Shown here one piece after another: positions 21,181 through 33,156 of a stretch of 64,000 nucleotides of DNA; positions within the stretch are counted from its first letter, which is position 1; each line of letters starts with the position of its first letter. A program made the position numbers and the translations under genes. Under the pieces are notes generated by a model. The model was not told the origin of the DNA, searched no databases, and saw only the letters and a list, made by a program, of their open reading frames with translations. The stretch is taken from assembly GCF_000372725.1 (NCBI RefSeq), contig NW_005201912.1, positions 106,481-170,480 on the forward strand. Reading direction: 5' to 3'. This DNA is from Emiliania huxleyi CCMP1516 (lineage: Eukaryota > Haptophyta > Isochrysidales > Noelaerhabdaceae).

Positions 21181-22636
21181 CGTCACGTCACTGCATCCTC
21201 TGCCGGTTCCTCCCGTCGCCTCTTCTTTGTTCGAATATGTTTTTCAATCCATCCTTCACGAAGCCCTCCCATGTAGCTAGCGTTCTTTGCGAATGTCTCG
21301 AAATGGCCAGCAGGCGCTGTCTGCTCGCGGCCTGTGCGGGCCGCTCGTCCTTCCTCCTCGCCCTTCTTTCGTCCTCCCGTCCCTCCCCTCCACCATGGCC
21401 TCCTCGGCACTTCTTTCTCCATCCGCCTCGCCTGTGTGATCTGTGAAGGGTTTGTTGTACGGAGCTTTATCCCTGTGCCGTGTGTGCGGCGTAGCTTGTG
21501 TGCAAGCTGCAACTGCAGCTGGGTCGTTGTGCGAGTATATGGGACACGATGTCTCAAATATGAGAGGTTTTGACTCCTACCGGCTCCTGACGCTATCCCT
21601 GGCAGCTCTAATGACCAGTATCAGTAGTGCTATGATAGAGGGTGCCCATACTAGCGCAGGAGCTGCCACACTCGCCCGGACCGGCTCCCTCTGGGGCCGG
21701 TTCCGCAGCCCGCGAGAGCCGACAGCGGGGCCGTGCCGCGGGTGCCTACTGCCGAGTGCCACAAACACTGCGCCGTCCCGCCATCACCTACAGGCTGTCT
21801 TGTGTGAAGGTTGGGATGTCCAAACGCCACCATCTTGGCTCTTGCGACCTCAAACCCGCGAGCTGTATGGGTGGTCCTGACGGCGACAGACGCCCGATGA
21901 CCACGGTGAAGCTGAGCCGTAACGAGTCGACAAGTCTCGTCTGAGCCCGTGGCGGTCGCCGGCTGAGTCGCTGTGCACGGGCCGGTACCTCAGGCGTCAC
22001 CTCCGCAGCCTCAGGTCTCACACTCCATCACCGCCGCCGGGACGCCGTCGGTGGCACGCTCGGCGGCGTACTTTCTGCAGCTCCATCTCGAGTACGGCGT
22101 CGAGCCTACTCACTCCTGTTGGTTCGGCACACTCGGTGGGGTCCACTGAGTGTGCCGAACGCGCGAGCGGTGCGTCCCGGCAGCGCGCGCAGGCTGCGGA
22201 GCTGCAACAAACTCAGACACGCTTTTTTGGGACATTTTCGACGCTTTTGTCCCATATACTCGCACAACAACCCAGCTGCCAGCTGGCGAGAGTGGCGTGT
22301 AAGGTGTATAAAGAGCCGTATGCCGCGCACACACGCGACAGTGCCGACACGGACCGCACGGACCGCACAGGACACGCGCACATCGCGCACGCACGCGAGC
22401 GAGGGAGGAGCGGGAAGTATGGGACACGCGCGGCGCTCCACACCTGACAACGGATATCGACTTTCTTGCTATCTTCTCCTGAACTATCCTCCGCTTTCGC
22501 GCTCCCCAACACCACTGGAGGTGTGGCACTCCCAATCAGTGCCCCCCCTCCCCCTCCCCGCCTTCCGGCTCCGGCGGAGGGGACTCGGAGGGCCAAGCAA
22601 CCATATCTTCAATGCGCGCCGCGGACCCGAGAGCCC
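21181..22636. other. Intergenic, no supported gene; short inverted repeat
   Basis: No domain is seen. CTGGGTCGTTGTGCGAGTAT with ATGGGACA (21520-21547) recurs inverted as TGTCCCATATACTCGCACAA with CAACCCAG (22246-22273), arms of about 28 bp separated by 700 bp. TTCGGCACACTCGGTGGGGT at 22123-22142 is followed by the inverse CCACTGAGTGTGCCGAAC, a local hairpin. Confidence 0.4.
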
Positions 22637-22872
22637 TCACTGCGCCGGCGGCGGAAGGAAGGCCACGAGCGTCGCGCCGACGTCCAGCCCGACCGTCGCC
22701 AGCGTCTGGTTCGGGTCCGCAAGCACCTGCGGGGAGGCGAGCGAGTCAGAGGCCCTCTTCCACGCTCACTGGCGCGCGCGTGGGGGGAGGGGGGGGGGGG
22801 GGGATGCTCCCTCGCATGCGAAGGCAGGAGCCCCACGGCTTTCGATGCGCAAGGGCCCGTGTGTGTGTGTAA

Positions 22873-22915
<43 letters not shown>

Positions 22916-22934
22916 TGTGTCTGTGTCTGTGTGT

Positions 22935-23027
<93 letters not shown>

Positions 23028-25738
23028 TGTGTGTGTGTGTGTGGTGTGGCGAGCACCGTTCCGTGGCAGAGCAACTTGAGGCGCCGCCCGGCCCAGCCCT
23101 GCGAGGGTGTGGGACGCAAGTGGTGGGCTTGGGCGAGCTGCAGTGGAGCCGGGCGGACGGCGGGAAGTGACTCGGAGGCGTCCGCGCACCGGCCGCAGCG
23201 CGAGCAATGCCGAGGTGAGCGAGCCGACCGTCTCGACCGCAGGGGGTCTCCCAGCAACCTCCACCGTCTCTCCCTGCAGCGTGTTGACCGCATAGCGGTG
23301 TGCGCAAGCGGCCGGCGGCGCCGCCGTCGACCCCGCCCCCGCCCCCGCTGCGCTCCTCGCCGCCGCCGCCGCCTCTTCCTCCGCCCGCACCGCCGCCAGC
23401 ACACCCGCCGGGGGGGTGTAGGGCGGCTGGGGCAGCGGGCTCGGCTGTGTCGGCGGGGCGGCTGCGGCGGCGTCGCCGTGGCCGAGCGACGCGTTGAGGG
23501 GGCGGCCCATCGCCTGCAGGGTGGTGGGAGGGGGGGGAGGGGAGGGGAGGGGGGTCGATCTCGCGCAGATCTCGCGCAGATCTCGCGCAGATCTCGCGCA
23601 GATCTCGCGTGATCTCGCGCAGATCTCGCGCAGATCTCGCGCGATCTCGCGCAAGTCTCGCGCAGGACTCGCCTCGAGGAGGGGGCGCAGCATCTGCCCC
23701 ATCGGAGACGCGAGCACGGCTCTCGGCAAGTCGAGTATATGCTGCGGGATTCCTGCACACGAGGGCTCCGACGCAGGCTCAGGAGGCAAGGGCCCGCCCC
23801 TTGGCAGGTCGGCGGTGTGCCGCGCTGTGCCGACGCCCAGCAGGAACTGCGCACACTCGTTCGAGAAGTGGTTGCAGTTGTTCTCGAGCAGCGAGTACGC
23901 GTCGGCGGAGAAGCGCGCCGCGCCAACCTCGTCGCAATACTCGTCGAACACCTCGTGGGAGGAGACGCTCCAAAGTTCGCCGAGGCTCTCCGAGGCTCCC
24001 CGAGATTGTCCGAGATCGCCCGACGTCAGCGTCGCCGGGGCTCCCCGAGATTGTCCGAGATCGCAAGTCGCGCCAGCACAAACCTCGCGCGGCAAACTGG
24101 TGCGGCCCAGCTCGAGAGTCTGGTGGACAGGCAAGCCCGAATGCGCGGTAAAGGCGCCTAGCGACGTGTCTCGGACATGTCCTGGACATGTCCTGGGCAT
24201 GGCCCGAGAGCGCGGCAAGGCGGCAAGGGTTGCCGAGCGGCTCCCGCTGCACGCCTCCCGAGAAGTAGTACTCGCGCCCAAACACGCCGACCCCTGCAGA
24301 GGCTGTCCTCGCTTCCTTAGTGGGGCGCAGGGGGTGAGGCCTGCTCCCCTCGCCCGAAGACGCCGCCCGTGTGCGGTATGATCTCCACGTCGATGCCGAG
24401 CAGTGCCTGCGGAAGCTTCCGAGAAGCTTCGGGGACGCTTGCGGCGAAGCTCGACGGACTCGCACAGCTGCTTCGCGAGCGCCTGCGCCATGCCGCGCGC
24501 CGCGCCGCCCGACAAGTCGTACACGTAGAGCACCACCGGCTCGCCTGCGGGGGGGGAATAATAATAATAACATAATTATATTGTTAAGACTATAAGAGCA
24601 GCACCGGCATGCCTGCGGGGGAGAGGCCCCGCGGACAAAGGCTCGGAGGGAGAGGAGCCCCCAACCGCGCGCAGCGCAACGCTCGCCCTCTCGCCTGCCC
24701 CGTCACCGGCGGAAGCAGCCGACGGCACAGCCGACGGCACCGCCGAGGCGGCGGGAGCGACCACCGAGGCGGCGGGAGCGACCGCGGCGGGCGGTGCTGC
24801 GGCCGCCTACGAGGAGAAGTCCGAACGCCTCCGGGGAAGAGTCTTGTGCGGCCTTATGGGCTCGTGCCGGCCGGCCGCCGCAGCCAGAGCCGGAGCCGAG
24901 GCGAGGGCGAGGGCGAGAGCGCGTCGGGCGTCGCCGAGAGCGACCGCGTCCACTCCCGGCGGTAGGACCATGCTCTCGCCCTCTTCGCGGAAGCCGATCG
25001 CCGCGAGGAGCGGCATGCCGTGCGCGGCGACGATCCGCTGCTTGACCGCCTCGTTGGACGCCTTGACGCGCCTGAGGCGAGCCGGGCCCGGGGTGAGAGG
25101 CGGCGGCGGACCTCTCTTGATGACCTCGACCTCCCTTGATTACGCGCCGGAACTTGGGGTCGGCGGGCGATGCGATGACGTTGTCCACCAGCTTGAGCAC
25201 CGTGCTCAGCGCCGTCCGCGCGGCGGGCGGCGAGTTGCGCCGCAGCACGTCCGCGATCGCAGCGTCGCACGCGGCCTTGTCGATGCCGGCGGCGGCGGCG
25301 TGCTGCTGCACGAGCGCGCGCAGCGCGGCCGGGTTGGCGCCCTGGAGAGCGCCGACCTGCACGGGGTGCACACGTACATCGGCGCCGCGGAGAGGAGCGG
25401 GTACACAGGGCACATCCAGCATTTCCGGGGGTGCAGTGGCGCACCTCGCGCGCGCCGCGGAACACCTTGAAGGTCGGCATCGCCCGGACACCGCACTCGG
25501 CCGCGGTCTCTTGGTTCGCGTCCACATCCACCTTGCAAAAGATGGCCGCCGGGAACTCGCCCGCGAGCTGCTCGAAGGTTGGAGCGATTGCCCGGCAAGG
25601 ACCGCACCACGACGCAGTGAAGTCGACGATAACCGGCGTGTCGCCAGCCTCGGCGAGGAGAGAGCGGAACGCCTCGAGCGTGCTTGGCTGCCGCATACAA
25701 TACCCAAGCCGACCTGCCGCCGTCCGCACCGCCTCCAC
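22637..25738 (-). CDS. Thioredoxin - PUB - PPPDE/DeSI-type desumoylating peptidase, C-terminal ubiquitin-like tail
   Basis: Resolved exons: ~25738-25445, 25356-25148, 25071-24879, ~24806-24610, 24544-24367, 24293-24234, 24157-24084, 23951-23837, 23752-23673, 23513-23190, 22726-22637. Order of parts: thioredoxin fold (VIVDFTASWCGPCRAIAPTF, redox CGPC; GVRAMPTFKVFRG); PUB domain (STVLKLVDNVIASPADPKFR, AHGMPLLAAIGFREEGES); Ala/Pro linker; PPPDE peptidase (PVVLYVYDLSGGAARGMAQ, catalytic His in EIIPHTGVGVFGREYYFSGG, catalytic Cys in LLENNCNHFSNECAQFLLG, LPRAVLASPMGQMLRPLLE); then a ubiquitin-like end (VNTLQGETVEVAG, ADPNQTLATVGLDVGATLVA). DeSI enzymes cut SUMO or ubiquitin conjugates, and PUB domains bind p97-type ATPases. 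The PUB-to-PPPDE join (24544-24806) is not proved, and exon 24544-24367 needs an inner ~49-bp intron. Two adjacent genes are the alternative. The start is uncertain (GTG 25738 or ATG 25696). Confidence 0.7.
22863..23042. repeat. (GT)n microsatellite in the last intron of the PPPDE gene
   Basis: About 180 bp of GTGTGT with TCTGTGTCTG interruptions, wholly inside the inferred intron 22727-23189. Confidence 0.95.
23554..23665. repeat. AGATCTCGCGC 11-bp tandem repeat in an intron
   Basis: About nine units of AGATCTCGCGC with single-unit truncations lie inside the inferred 159-bp GC-AG intron 23514-23672. They make up most of that intron. Confidence 0.85.
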
Positions 25739-26665
25739 CGCTCGCTCGCGGGATGTTCAGCGCGATACAGAGAAAAAGAATTGGAGGGGGCCTCGAGAAA
25801 AAGAAAGACGGTGACCCCGGCCTCGGGGCGGGGTGCGCGCTGTTGTGCCTCTGGTGCTCGTGCATCGCCCACTCTATCTATTTACATATTGGGGGCCTCC
25901 AACACAACTCAAGCAAGTGCCGAACACTCGCCTCGCGAATCGGCATGAGGCGCACACTATGTCCATGTCCATGTCCATGTCCATGTCCATGTCCATGTCC
26001 ATGTCCATGTTGTACAACAATGAGAGCGAGCGCGCAACAGTCCAACACATGTGCATGCACATGATACATGATGTGCATGTGCATATGTCCACGTCCACGC
26101 CCATGTCCAGTCCAGTCCTGACCTATCCTATCCTACTCGGCCTCCAGCAAGACCCACACGGCTCGGAACGACCCCCACGGCTAAGAACCTGAGGCTCGGC
26201 CCAGGACGGAGCACCAACTTAGCTAAGAACCTGAGGCTGGGCTAAGAACCCGTGCGTTCTTAATGCCCGTCCGGAACTGTATGGAGGTACGCTCGGCGGC
26301 CCAAAGGGGTGGGGGTAGTATGGTCCTGACCGCCCAAGACTAGCCCTCCCATACCCCCAAGCAGGTCTGCCAGCAGGCGGGGGGGTATGGTCTTGAGCAG
26401 TTGAGCTGGGTTGGCCGACGTACCATACCATACACACCCCGATCCTGGGGAACTAGCCGGGGCAGTCGGAGAAGGGGCAACTCCGTGCACTGACGGTCGG
26501 CCGCCAGAAAACACGCCTGCGTGGATCGCGTCACACCAATCCTCGCTACCCAACGCGGCCAAAGGATAGGTAGGTAGGTAAAAAGGATATCCACCTCGCA
26601 CGAGAACCATACCCCGCAAAAAGTTGGAACCCACAGCGATTTGGCTTCGTCGAGCGTGTCCACCG
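25739..26665. other. Divergent promoter region between the thioredoxin/PPPDE and JmjC genes
   Basis: CCAATTCTTTTTCTC (25769-25783, minus) lies just upstream of the minus gene and matches the shared motif. 25958-26011 is a TCCATG hexamer repeat of about eight units. 26037-26103 has CATGTGCATGCAC palindromic words. AAGAACCTGAGGCT occurs twice (26183, 26225). No gene is seen. Confidence 0.5.
25958..26011. repeat. (TCCATG)n hexamer microsatellite
   Basis: Eight perfect tandem copies of ATGTCC. It is upstream and non-coding although every frame is open. Confidence 0.95.
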
Positions 26666-27033
26666 ATGAGCGCCTCCACCGATGATCCCTTCGACGTCTT
26701 CGAAGGTCCGGCGAGCGATCCTTTCGACGTCCTTGGGGTTCCAGCAGCTCCAGCAGCGCTGTCTTCCGGCGAGTTGCCGACCCGCCCAAAGCGGCCGCGG
26801 CCGTCGCCGGTCTTGCCTCTTGTGCAGCGCTTCGTCTCGCAGCATGCGCGCACGACGTGCGCCGACCTCGAGGCGGCCGGCGACTCGTCGCTGGCGTTGC
26901 TGCTCTCCGAGGCTGCCGGCCACCTCTCTGCCGATCCGCCTGCGACGGAGCGCTGCCGTGAGGTGGCGGAGCGGGCGTCGGCTTCCGCGTGGGTCGCTCT
27001 GAGTGAGGAGAGCGGCAGCAGCGGCGGCGGCAG

Positions 27034-27065
<32 letters not shown>

Positions 27066-29043
27066 CGCAGCGGGCGGCCTTGTCGCGGGAGGCGTATGTC
27101 ATCGCGCAGGTTCTTCTCTGCGCGAGCCGGCACGCCGCGGGCGACGCCTCCGCCGCGCTGCGCAGCCTCGACCGCGCCTTCATCGTCGGCGGCGAGACGC
27201 AGCTCCATCGCGACTGCGTTGAGCTCCTCGAGGAAGAGGCGACGCCGCAGCGCGCAGAGCCCAAGCCGCCGCTGCCCTCACGAGGGCTACACTCGGTGGA
27301 AGCGGCGGCGGCGGCGGCGGCGGCGGCGGCTGCGGCGGCGGCGGCGGTTGGCTCCTCCGGGCCGCCAGCGCCTCCGTCCTGCTCACGGCTCGAGAGGGTG
27401 CCGCCTCCTCGAGGCGACGCCTTCCGCGCGCTGCGGCGGCGCGGGCTGCCGCTGCTCATCGACGGCGTCGCCTCGGAGTGGGCTGCGATGCGCCGGTGCC
27501 GACTGAGTCGATGCACAGAGAGCAGACGCCTCGGGGTAGAGGGGTGGGCAGCGGGGGGCGGGGGCCTCCTCGCCTTGCGGCGCACAGTGAAAGGTGCTGG
27601 TTCAGTGGCCGGCCGTCGGAGTGTCCCCTCGGCCCCCGTCTCTTCTCGCCTCTTCTCGTCTCTTCTCGTCTCGCCTCGTCTCGTCTCGCCTCACCTCGCC
27701 TTGTCTCATCTCGTCTCATCTCGTCTTCTCTGCCGCCCCTGGCCCCACTGCGCCGCCGTGAGCCCAGGTGGGCCGACTTTTCGTGGCTGCGCGACGAGTT
27801 TGGGGGCCGGCTGGTGCCTGTCGAGCTTGGCTCGCTCGCCGGGGGCGGAGCGGCCGGCGGGGGAGGGGCGGCGGCGTGGGGCGAGCGGGTGTTGAGCGTG
27901 CGCGACTTCTCAGCGCTGTGACCGATGCCCCTCCACACCACCAGCTGCGAATAGGTCATGAGCTTGCGCGATTTTCTCGACGCGCACGTGGCGCGCTCGC
28001 CGCCGCCACCCCTCGCCGCCGCCACCCTTCGCCACCACCCGTACAACCACAACTGCCCTCCACCACCCGCGCCACTGACTCCCTCACCGCCACCGCCACC
28101 CCACCACCACCACCACCACCACCACCACGGCCGCCCTCTCCGCCTCCACCCTCGCCACGGCCGCCACCATCACCGACCCGCGCCTCCGGGATAGACGGCG
28201 GGCGGCGGCGAGGCGCGGACTGGCTACCTTGCGCAGCACCCGCTCTTTGAGCAGATCCCGCGGCTGCGGCGTGACTTTCGCGTGCCGGAGCTCTGCACGG
28301 CGGGCGGCGGCTCCGTCCGGCGCGCACACGCGAGGAGGGCTGCCACACAGGAGCTTGCCGTGACCCTTCTCTGACCCCCGCCGGGAGCTGTCGCAGGCAC
28401 ACCAACGCGTGGCTCGGGCCGGAGGGGACGGTGACGCCGCTCCACTTCGACTCGTACGACAACGTGCTCACCCAGGCTCTCCGCGCCAGCGCGCAAGCCC
28501 ACCGCTTCGGACGCCCCCCCCCCTCCCCCAAACACACACACACACACCACCACCCCTGCCTCGCCGATCCGACCTCCCCCCGCATGACGTTTCTTGGAAC
28601 CTTCCCGCCGCAGGTGGTCGGCTACAAGCGGGTCGTCCTCTTCCCCGCCGAGCAGACAAAGTGGCTCTACCCAAAGGAGGCGGGCGGCGGCGGCGTCGAC
28701 GCGCAGGGCAACGTGAGCGCCGTCGACGTCGAGGCGCCCGCCACACCCGCCACACGCAACCACGCCAGCAGTCGCCCCCGCCGCGTGTGCATCGTGTGGG
28801 CCCTTGGGTGGGCCTTGCGCAACCCGCGGGGGCTCTTGCCCGATGCGGCGGAGAGGCCGCTTCGCGGGGGAGAGCCCCGACTCTTGCCTCTAGGCGCCCG
28901 ACCTCGAGCGGTTCCCCGACTATGCGCGCGCCGCGGGCCTCGAGGCCGTCCTCGGGCCGGGGGACGGGCTGTACATCCCGGCGGGCTGCTGGCACCACGT
29001 GAGGAGCCTCACCGCGGCCTTCTCGGTGAGCTTTTGGTTCTGA
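26666..29043 (+). CDS. JmjC-domain protein of the KDM8/JMJD5 type, 479 aa
   Basis: Exons 26666-27495, 27768-27888, 27955-27987, 28213-28319, 28397-28475, 28614-28733, 28894-29043; total 1440 nt, all phases close. The N-terminal half is helical (DPFDVFEG, FVSQHARTTCADLEAAGDSS, SLDRAFIVGGETQLHRDCVE) with poly-Gly and poly-Ala inserts. Then comes the JMJD5-like entry (LERVPPPRGDAFRALRRRG, LPLLIDGVASEWAAMRRWAD) and GYLAQHPLFEQIPRLRRDF. The JmjC core is NAWLGPEGTVTPLHFDSYDN, with iron ligands His379 and Asp381, then VVGYKRVVLFP and GDGLYIPAGCWHHVRSLTAA with the distal His near 465. JmjC enzymes are Fe(II)/2-oxoglutarate hydroxylases or demethylases acting on proteins. Three introns are GC-AG; the last sits between GAGGCGCCCG/TAGGCGCCCG repeats. 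The small third exon boundary (27987) is the least certain. Confidence 0.88.
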
Positions 29044-29605
29044 GTCTTGATAACGTCAAGACAAAGAGCCGCAGTCCGATTTCTTTTGCTTGTACTTTTA
29101 GAGTTTTTCCGGCTGTGCCTGTCGGTGGGGGTCCTTGCTCGCGCGGCTTCTCTCGCCTCTCGGCTGAACTCCGAACTCCGTGTCCGCCGGCCGGGGGGGC
29201 AAGAAAGAAAGAAAGAAAACAGACAACTCAAGGGAGGGATGGGAGGACGGCACGCCGCCACCACACAGGGATTTTAAGGAGAGGGTTTCGCAGTCTCTCA
29301 GCAACCAACCAAAAATGCTTCGAACGCCAGGTGTAATTCTTTTTTTTTGTTTGGGGCGGACAGCATGACGGGGTAGGTAGGGTAGGTCTGGGCCCTCCCG
29401 TCGGGTTTTTCCCTCTCTTCGCGCCGGAATCTTCACAGCAGAAAAAGAATTTTTTCCGCCGAAATCACGATGTCAACCCTCCCCAAGTGGGTGATCTGAG
29501 AGAGATTTTTATTAACCAACGAGCTCTCCAGAAAACTGGTGCCTCATATGCTGCCTCCCTGCGGATGCTGCCGGCGAGCCTGGCGGTCCGCTGTACTACA
29601 AGGAT
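29044..29605. other. Intergenic with dispersed module (29197-29290, plus orientation)
   Basis: 29197-29290 carries AAAGAAAACAGACAACTCAA, GACGGCACGCCGCCACCACA and GGGATTTTAAGGAGAG. GAAAAAGAATTTTTTCC is at 29441-29457. TTTGGGGCGGACAGCATGA (29349-29367) is inverted relative to 30073-30089. No gene is seen. Confidence 0.45.
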
Positions 29606-29938
29606 GTGCTGACTCGATTTCTACTCGAATTCTTCTACCCCCACGACTCGGAACGCGAATGTGACAGGACCATCGGGTCCTTCAGCCTCCAAAGCGGGAT
29701 CACTCGAGAGCAGCTGAGCCTGCCTCGGGCCTCGCCTCCCTCTCCTTCAGGCATTCGTGGCATCCTATGGGTCGTCCAGAGTATCGACCTCTGGCTTGTC
29801 AGTCGCGGTCACTTGATGACCCCCATGAAGTACAGCGATCGCCATCTCGCTGGCCTCTCCGCAGGCCCCCCCGACCGCGTCGAACTCATCGGCGCGGGCT
29901 CTCTCGGCTACGGGACCGGCCCCAGCAGCTTCGGCTGA
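29606..29938 (+). CDS. Hypothetical ORF, no family recognised
   Basis: An open frame downstream of a dispersed module reads VLTRFLLEFFYPHDSERECD, then RTIGSFSLQSGITREQL and GILWVVQSIDLWLVSRGHLM, ending GTGPSSFG. There is no ATG at the front, so it would be an exon or a remnant. Codon use is less GC-biased than in neighbouring genes. I would not rely on it. Confidence 0.2.
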   Translation: MLTRFLLEFFYPHDSERECDRTIGSFSLQSGITREQLSLPRASPPSPSGIRGILWVVQSIDLWLVSRGHLMTPMKYSDRHLAGLSAGPPDRVELIGAGSLGYGTGPSSFG

Positions 29939-30099
29939 GGGCTAACAAGCTGCCGAGCCCAAATCACTGTGAGAGTCGTTCGTGATTTCTTGGTGATCTG
30001 TCACTCTAGTTGGTAGAGTACTCAACCTTCACCGCATCCGGATTTCTTTTTGTTTCCCTTAACTAGGGTATTTGTTTGTATCATGCTGTCCGCCCCACA

Positions 30100-30297
30100 A
30101 GCACAAAAGAAAGAAAGAAAGAAAACAGACAACCCAAGGGAGGGATGGGAGGACGGCACGCCGCCACCACACAGGGATTTTAAGGAGAGGTGTGTGGTGC
30201 GCTATCCGTCGCCCACCCTAGGGAGTCTGCCTCTTCCTATCTCTCTTCGCAGTCTCTCGCTGATTCTCGCTGCAATCTACAAGCACAAAAAGAATAC
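30100..30297 (+). promoter_or_regulatory. Dispersed gene-upstream module before the ABC1 kinase
   Basis: Plus strand: AAGAAAGAAAGAAAACAGAC, AACCCAAGGGAGGGATGGGA, GGCACGCCGCCACCACACAG, GGATTTTAAGGAGAGG, GTCGCCCACCCTAGGGAGTC and TGCCTCTTCCTATC, ending about 160 bp before ATG 30413. Same order and orientation relative to the gene as at 15759-15907 and 8405-8720. Confidence 0.6.
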
Positions 30298-30412
30298 ACC
30301 TGCGAACGCCAACTATTTTTTCCACGCGCGAAAGTTCCTGGTGGGCTGGACCTGTGCTTCTCTCCTCGCTGCCAGCAGCTGTCCCTCGAGTAGCCTCGGG
30401 CTATACCAGACA

Positions 30413-32756
30413 ATGCTCTCCCTGCTCTCCCTGGCGCTCGGGCTCAGCCTCCTCACGACCAGCCGTCCGCCGGCACCGCGGGCCGCGGCGCGCCTCGCCG
30501 CCTCTTCTGCGCCGTCGTTCAGCCTGCCCTCGCCGATCGAGACGCTGAAGCGGCTCAGCTCCGCAGAGGCCCGCGAGCTGCAGCGGGAGCTGCTGGAGCT
30601 CGCCTTCGAGCAGGACCCGCAGGTCGTCGTCCGGCGCTCGCTCGACCTTGCGCGTGCGGTCCGCGTCGTCGGCTCCGAGACGGTGCAGGGCCTTTCCTCG
30701 GCCGCAGCTGCGCCAGAGCCGCCCGTGATCCTGCGGCGGATGTGCGAGGAGCTTGGTGCGACGTACGTCAAGCTCGGGCAGTTCATTGCGTCGTCGCCGA
30801 CGCTCTTCCCGCCCGAGTACGTGCAGGAGTTCCAAAAATGCCTCGACGCGACGCCGCCGATGCCGTGGTGCAGAGCAGAGCATACACACATGCAGAGGCG
30901 GAGGTCGGGTCTCTTCTAGGAAGGTTCGTCGGAGCCCTCCGCATAGGTCCGACGTCAAGGAGATCGTCGAGGCGGAGCTCGGCCGTCCCATCGGCCAGGT
31001 CTACGCGTCGGTCGACGAGACGCCTCTGGCTGCCGCGTCGATAGCGCAGGTGCACCCCGCTGGCCACGGCCCGGAGCGCGGCACAGTGCCCTATCACACC
31101 GCTCATCCGACTGGCCGGGGCTAGCGGTCGAAGACCCGTGCGTGGCAAGGCGGGGATCCCGAGCACATTCCGTCGCCCCTCTCTTCTTCCTCGTCTTCAG
31201 GTGCACGCGGCCAGGCTGCTCAGCGGGGAGGACGTCGTTCTCAAGGTGCAGAAGAAGGGCGTGCAAGGGTCGCTCAAGGCGGACCTCGACCTGCTCTATG
31301 CGAACGCGCGCGTGCTGCAGCTCCTCGGCGCAGCGACCGCACTAGCGGTTCGGAGGAACGCCCCTCGCCTGCCCTCCAGGAACACCTCTCGGAGCCGCCC
31401 TGCAGGCGTCGTGACCGCCGAGCTCTCGGACGTGGTCGCGACCCTTCGCTCGGCGATCCTCGAGGAGAGACTAGACCTGCGCTCGCGGCAGCAGCGAGAC
31501 GCGACGAGCACGGAAGGACCCGCCTCACGTGTGGATGAATAGGAGATCGACTTCGTGCTCGAGGCGCAGCGCACGCAGCTAGCTCGCCGAACTCCTCCCT
31601 CGTCTCTGAACCGTCTAGGACCCTCCCGCAGGCGCAGCGGACGGAGCAGTTCGCCGAGTTCCTCGCTCGCTCGCCGGAGCTGGACGGCGTCGTCACCGTG
31701 CCCAAGGTGTACCGCGCCGCCTCCGCCTCGCGGCTGCTCACGCTCGAGCGCCTCTACGGAGTGCCGCTCATCGACCTCGAGTCGGTGCGCGAGTCTTTGG
31801 CCGGAGGTGGCGAGACACCGAGCCAGAGTGGCGGGTGCTGAACGCAACAGGTGCGCAAGTACCAGCCGCAGCCTGAGCTGGCGCTCATCGTCGCGCTAAA
31901 CACGTGGGTGAGCAGCGTGCTGACCAACGAGTGGTTCCACGCAGACGTGCATGCCGGCAACCTGCTCGTCCTCACCGACGGCCGAGAGTAGCGGAGACTC
32001 GCCCCTAGCCGAGCATTGAGCCGACTCTTGGACGAGACCACTCCTTCTCGCCCTCCTTCTCGTCCCTCGAGCCGCGTCGGATTCACCGGCGGACTATGTG
32101 AAGCCTGTGTGTGTGGACCCTTCTCGGAGCTTCCCTGCAGGCCGGGTCGCCTTCATCGACTTTGGGATCGTCGGCGCCATCCCCGCCGCCACCGCGGAGG
32201 GGATGCTCGACTTCGTGCGCTCCTTCCCGGCGGGCGACATGGCTGGCGTCGGCCGCGCGCTCGAGAAGATGGGCTTCACCAAGGAGCTCTCGGAAGAGCA
32301 GTCCGCCGCCTTCGCAAAGGACATCGGCGAGGTCATCGCCTCGATTGACAGCATGACCGCCGACATCGCGACCACCGCGAGCGCGGGCGCCGCCGCGAGC
32401 GCCATCGACGAGACGCAGCTGAACCGCGCGGTCGCTGCCGTCGCGCGCGTCGCCGAGGGGTGCCGGATCCTAGCTGCTTTGGCGATGCACTGCATTCTTG
32501 CAGCCTTTGGTCTGCGCCCCTCAGTCCACCGCGGTCTGCCCTCAGGTACGGGATCCGCTTCCCGCGCGAGTTTGCGCTCCTCATCAAGCAGGTCCTGTAC
32601 TTCGACCGGTACACGTCTCTGCTCGCGCCCGGCCTCGACGTGCTCAACGACGAGCGGCTCTCGATGAACCGGCCGCCGGGCGACGGCGGCGTCTCTAGTG
32701 TCGAGGGCGGTAGTGTTGCCGTTGAGGTGCTGCCGCCGGAGGACGATGCGGAGTGA
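30413..32756 (+). CDS. ABC1/UbiB-family atypical kinase (ADCK/ABC1K), 525 aa, probably plastid
   Basis: Nine exons: 30413-30867, 30947-31049, 31201-31327, 31406-31464, 31543-31563, 31632-31784, 31851-31980, 32141-32459, 32546-32756; total 1578 nt. The leader [20 protein letters not shown] plus an Ala/Arg/Ser-rich stretch fits signal and transit peptides. Family marks: the KxGQ helix ([20 protein letters not shown]), the Ala-rich loop ([10 protein letters not shown]), the ATP Lys ([12 protein letters not shown]), [11 protein letters not shown], the catalytic loop [12 protein letters not shown] (about residue 336) and the DFG motif in [10 protein letters not shown] (about 355). ABC1 kinases act on isoprenoid-quinone and plastoglobule lipid metabolism. 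Introns include GT-AG, GC-AG and one apparent GA-AG (31465-31542); the exon after it is only 21 nt. Several introns are bracketed by direct repeats (CAGGTGCAC, AGGCGCAGCG, GTGCGC). Confidence 0.93.

Positions 32757-33156
<400 letters not shown>

Noticed and set aside
30000-30050. tRNA-like D-arm (AGTTGGTAGAG)
   Set aside because: No matching acceptor stem, anticodon arm or GGTTCGAATCC-type T-loop follows.
29197-30190. Conserved peptide [20 protein letters not shown] seen in several ORFs
   Set aside because: It is the translation of the dispersed upstream module, which appears in different frames and strands and not as a protein family.
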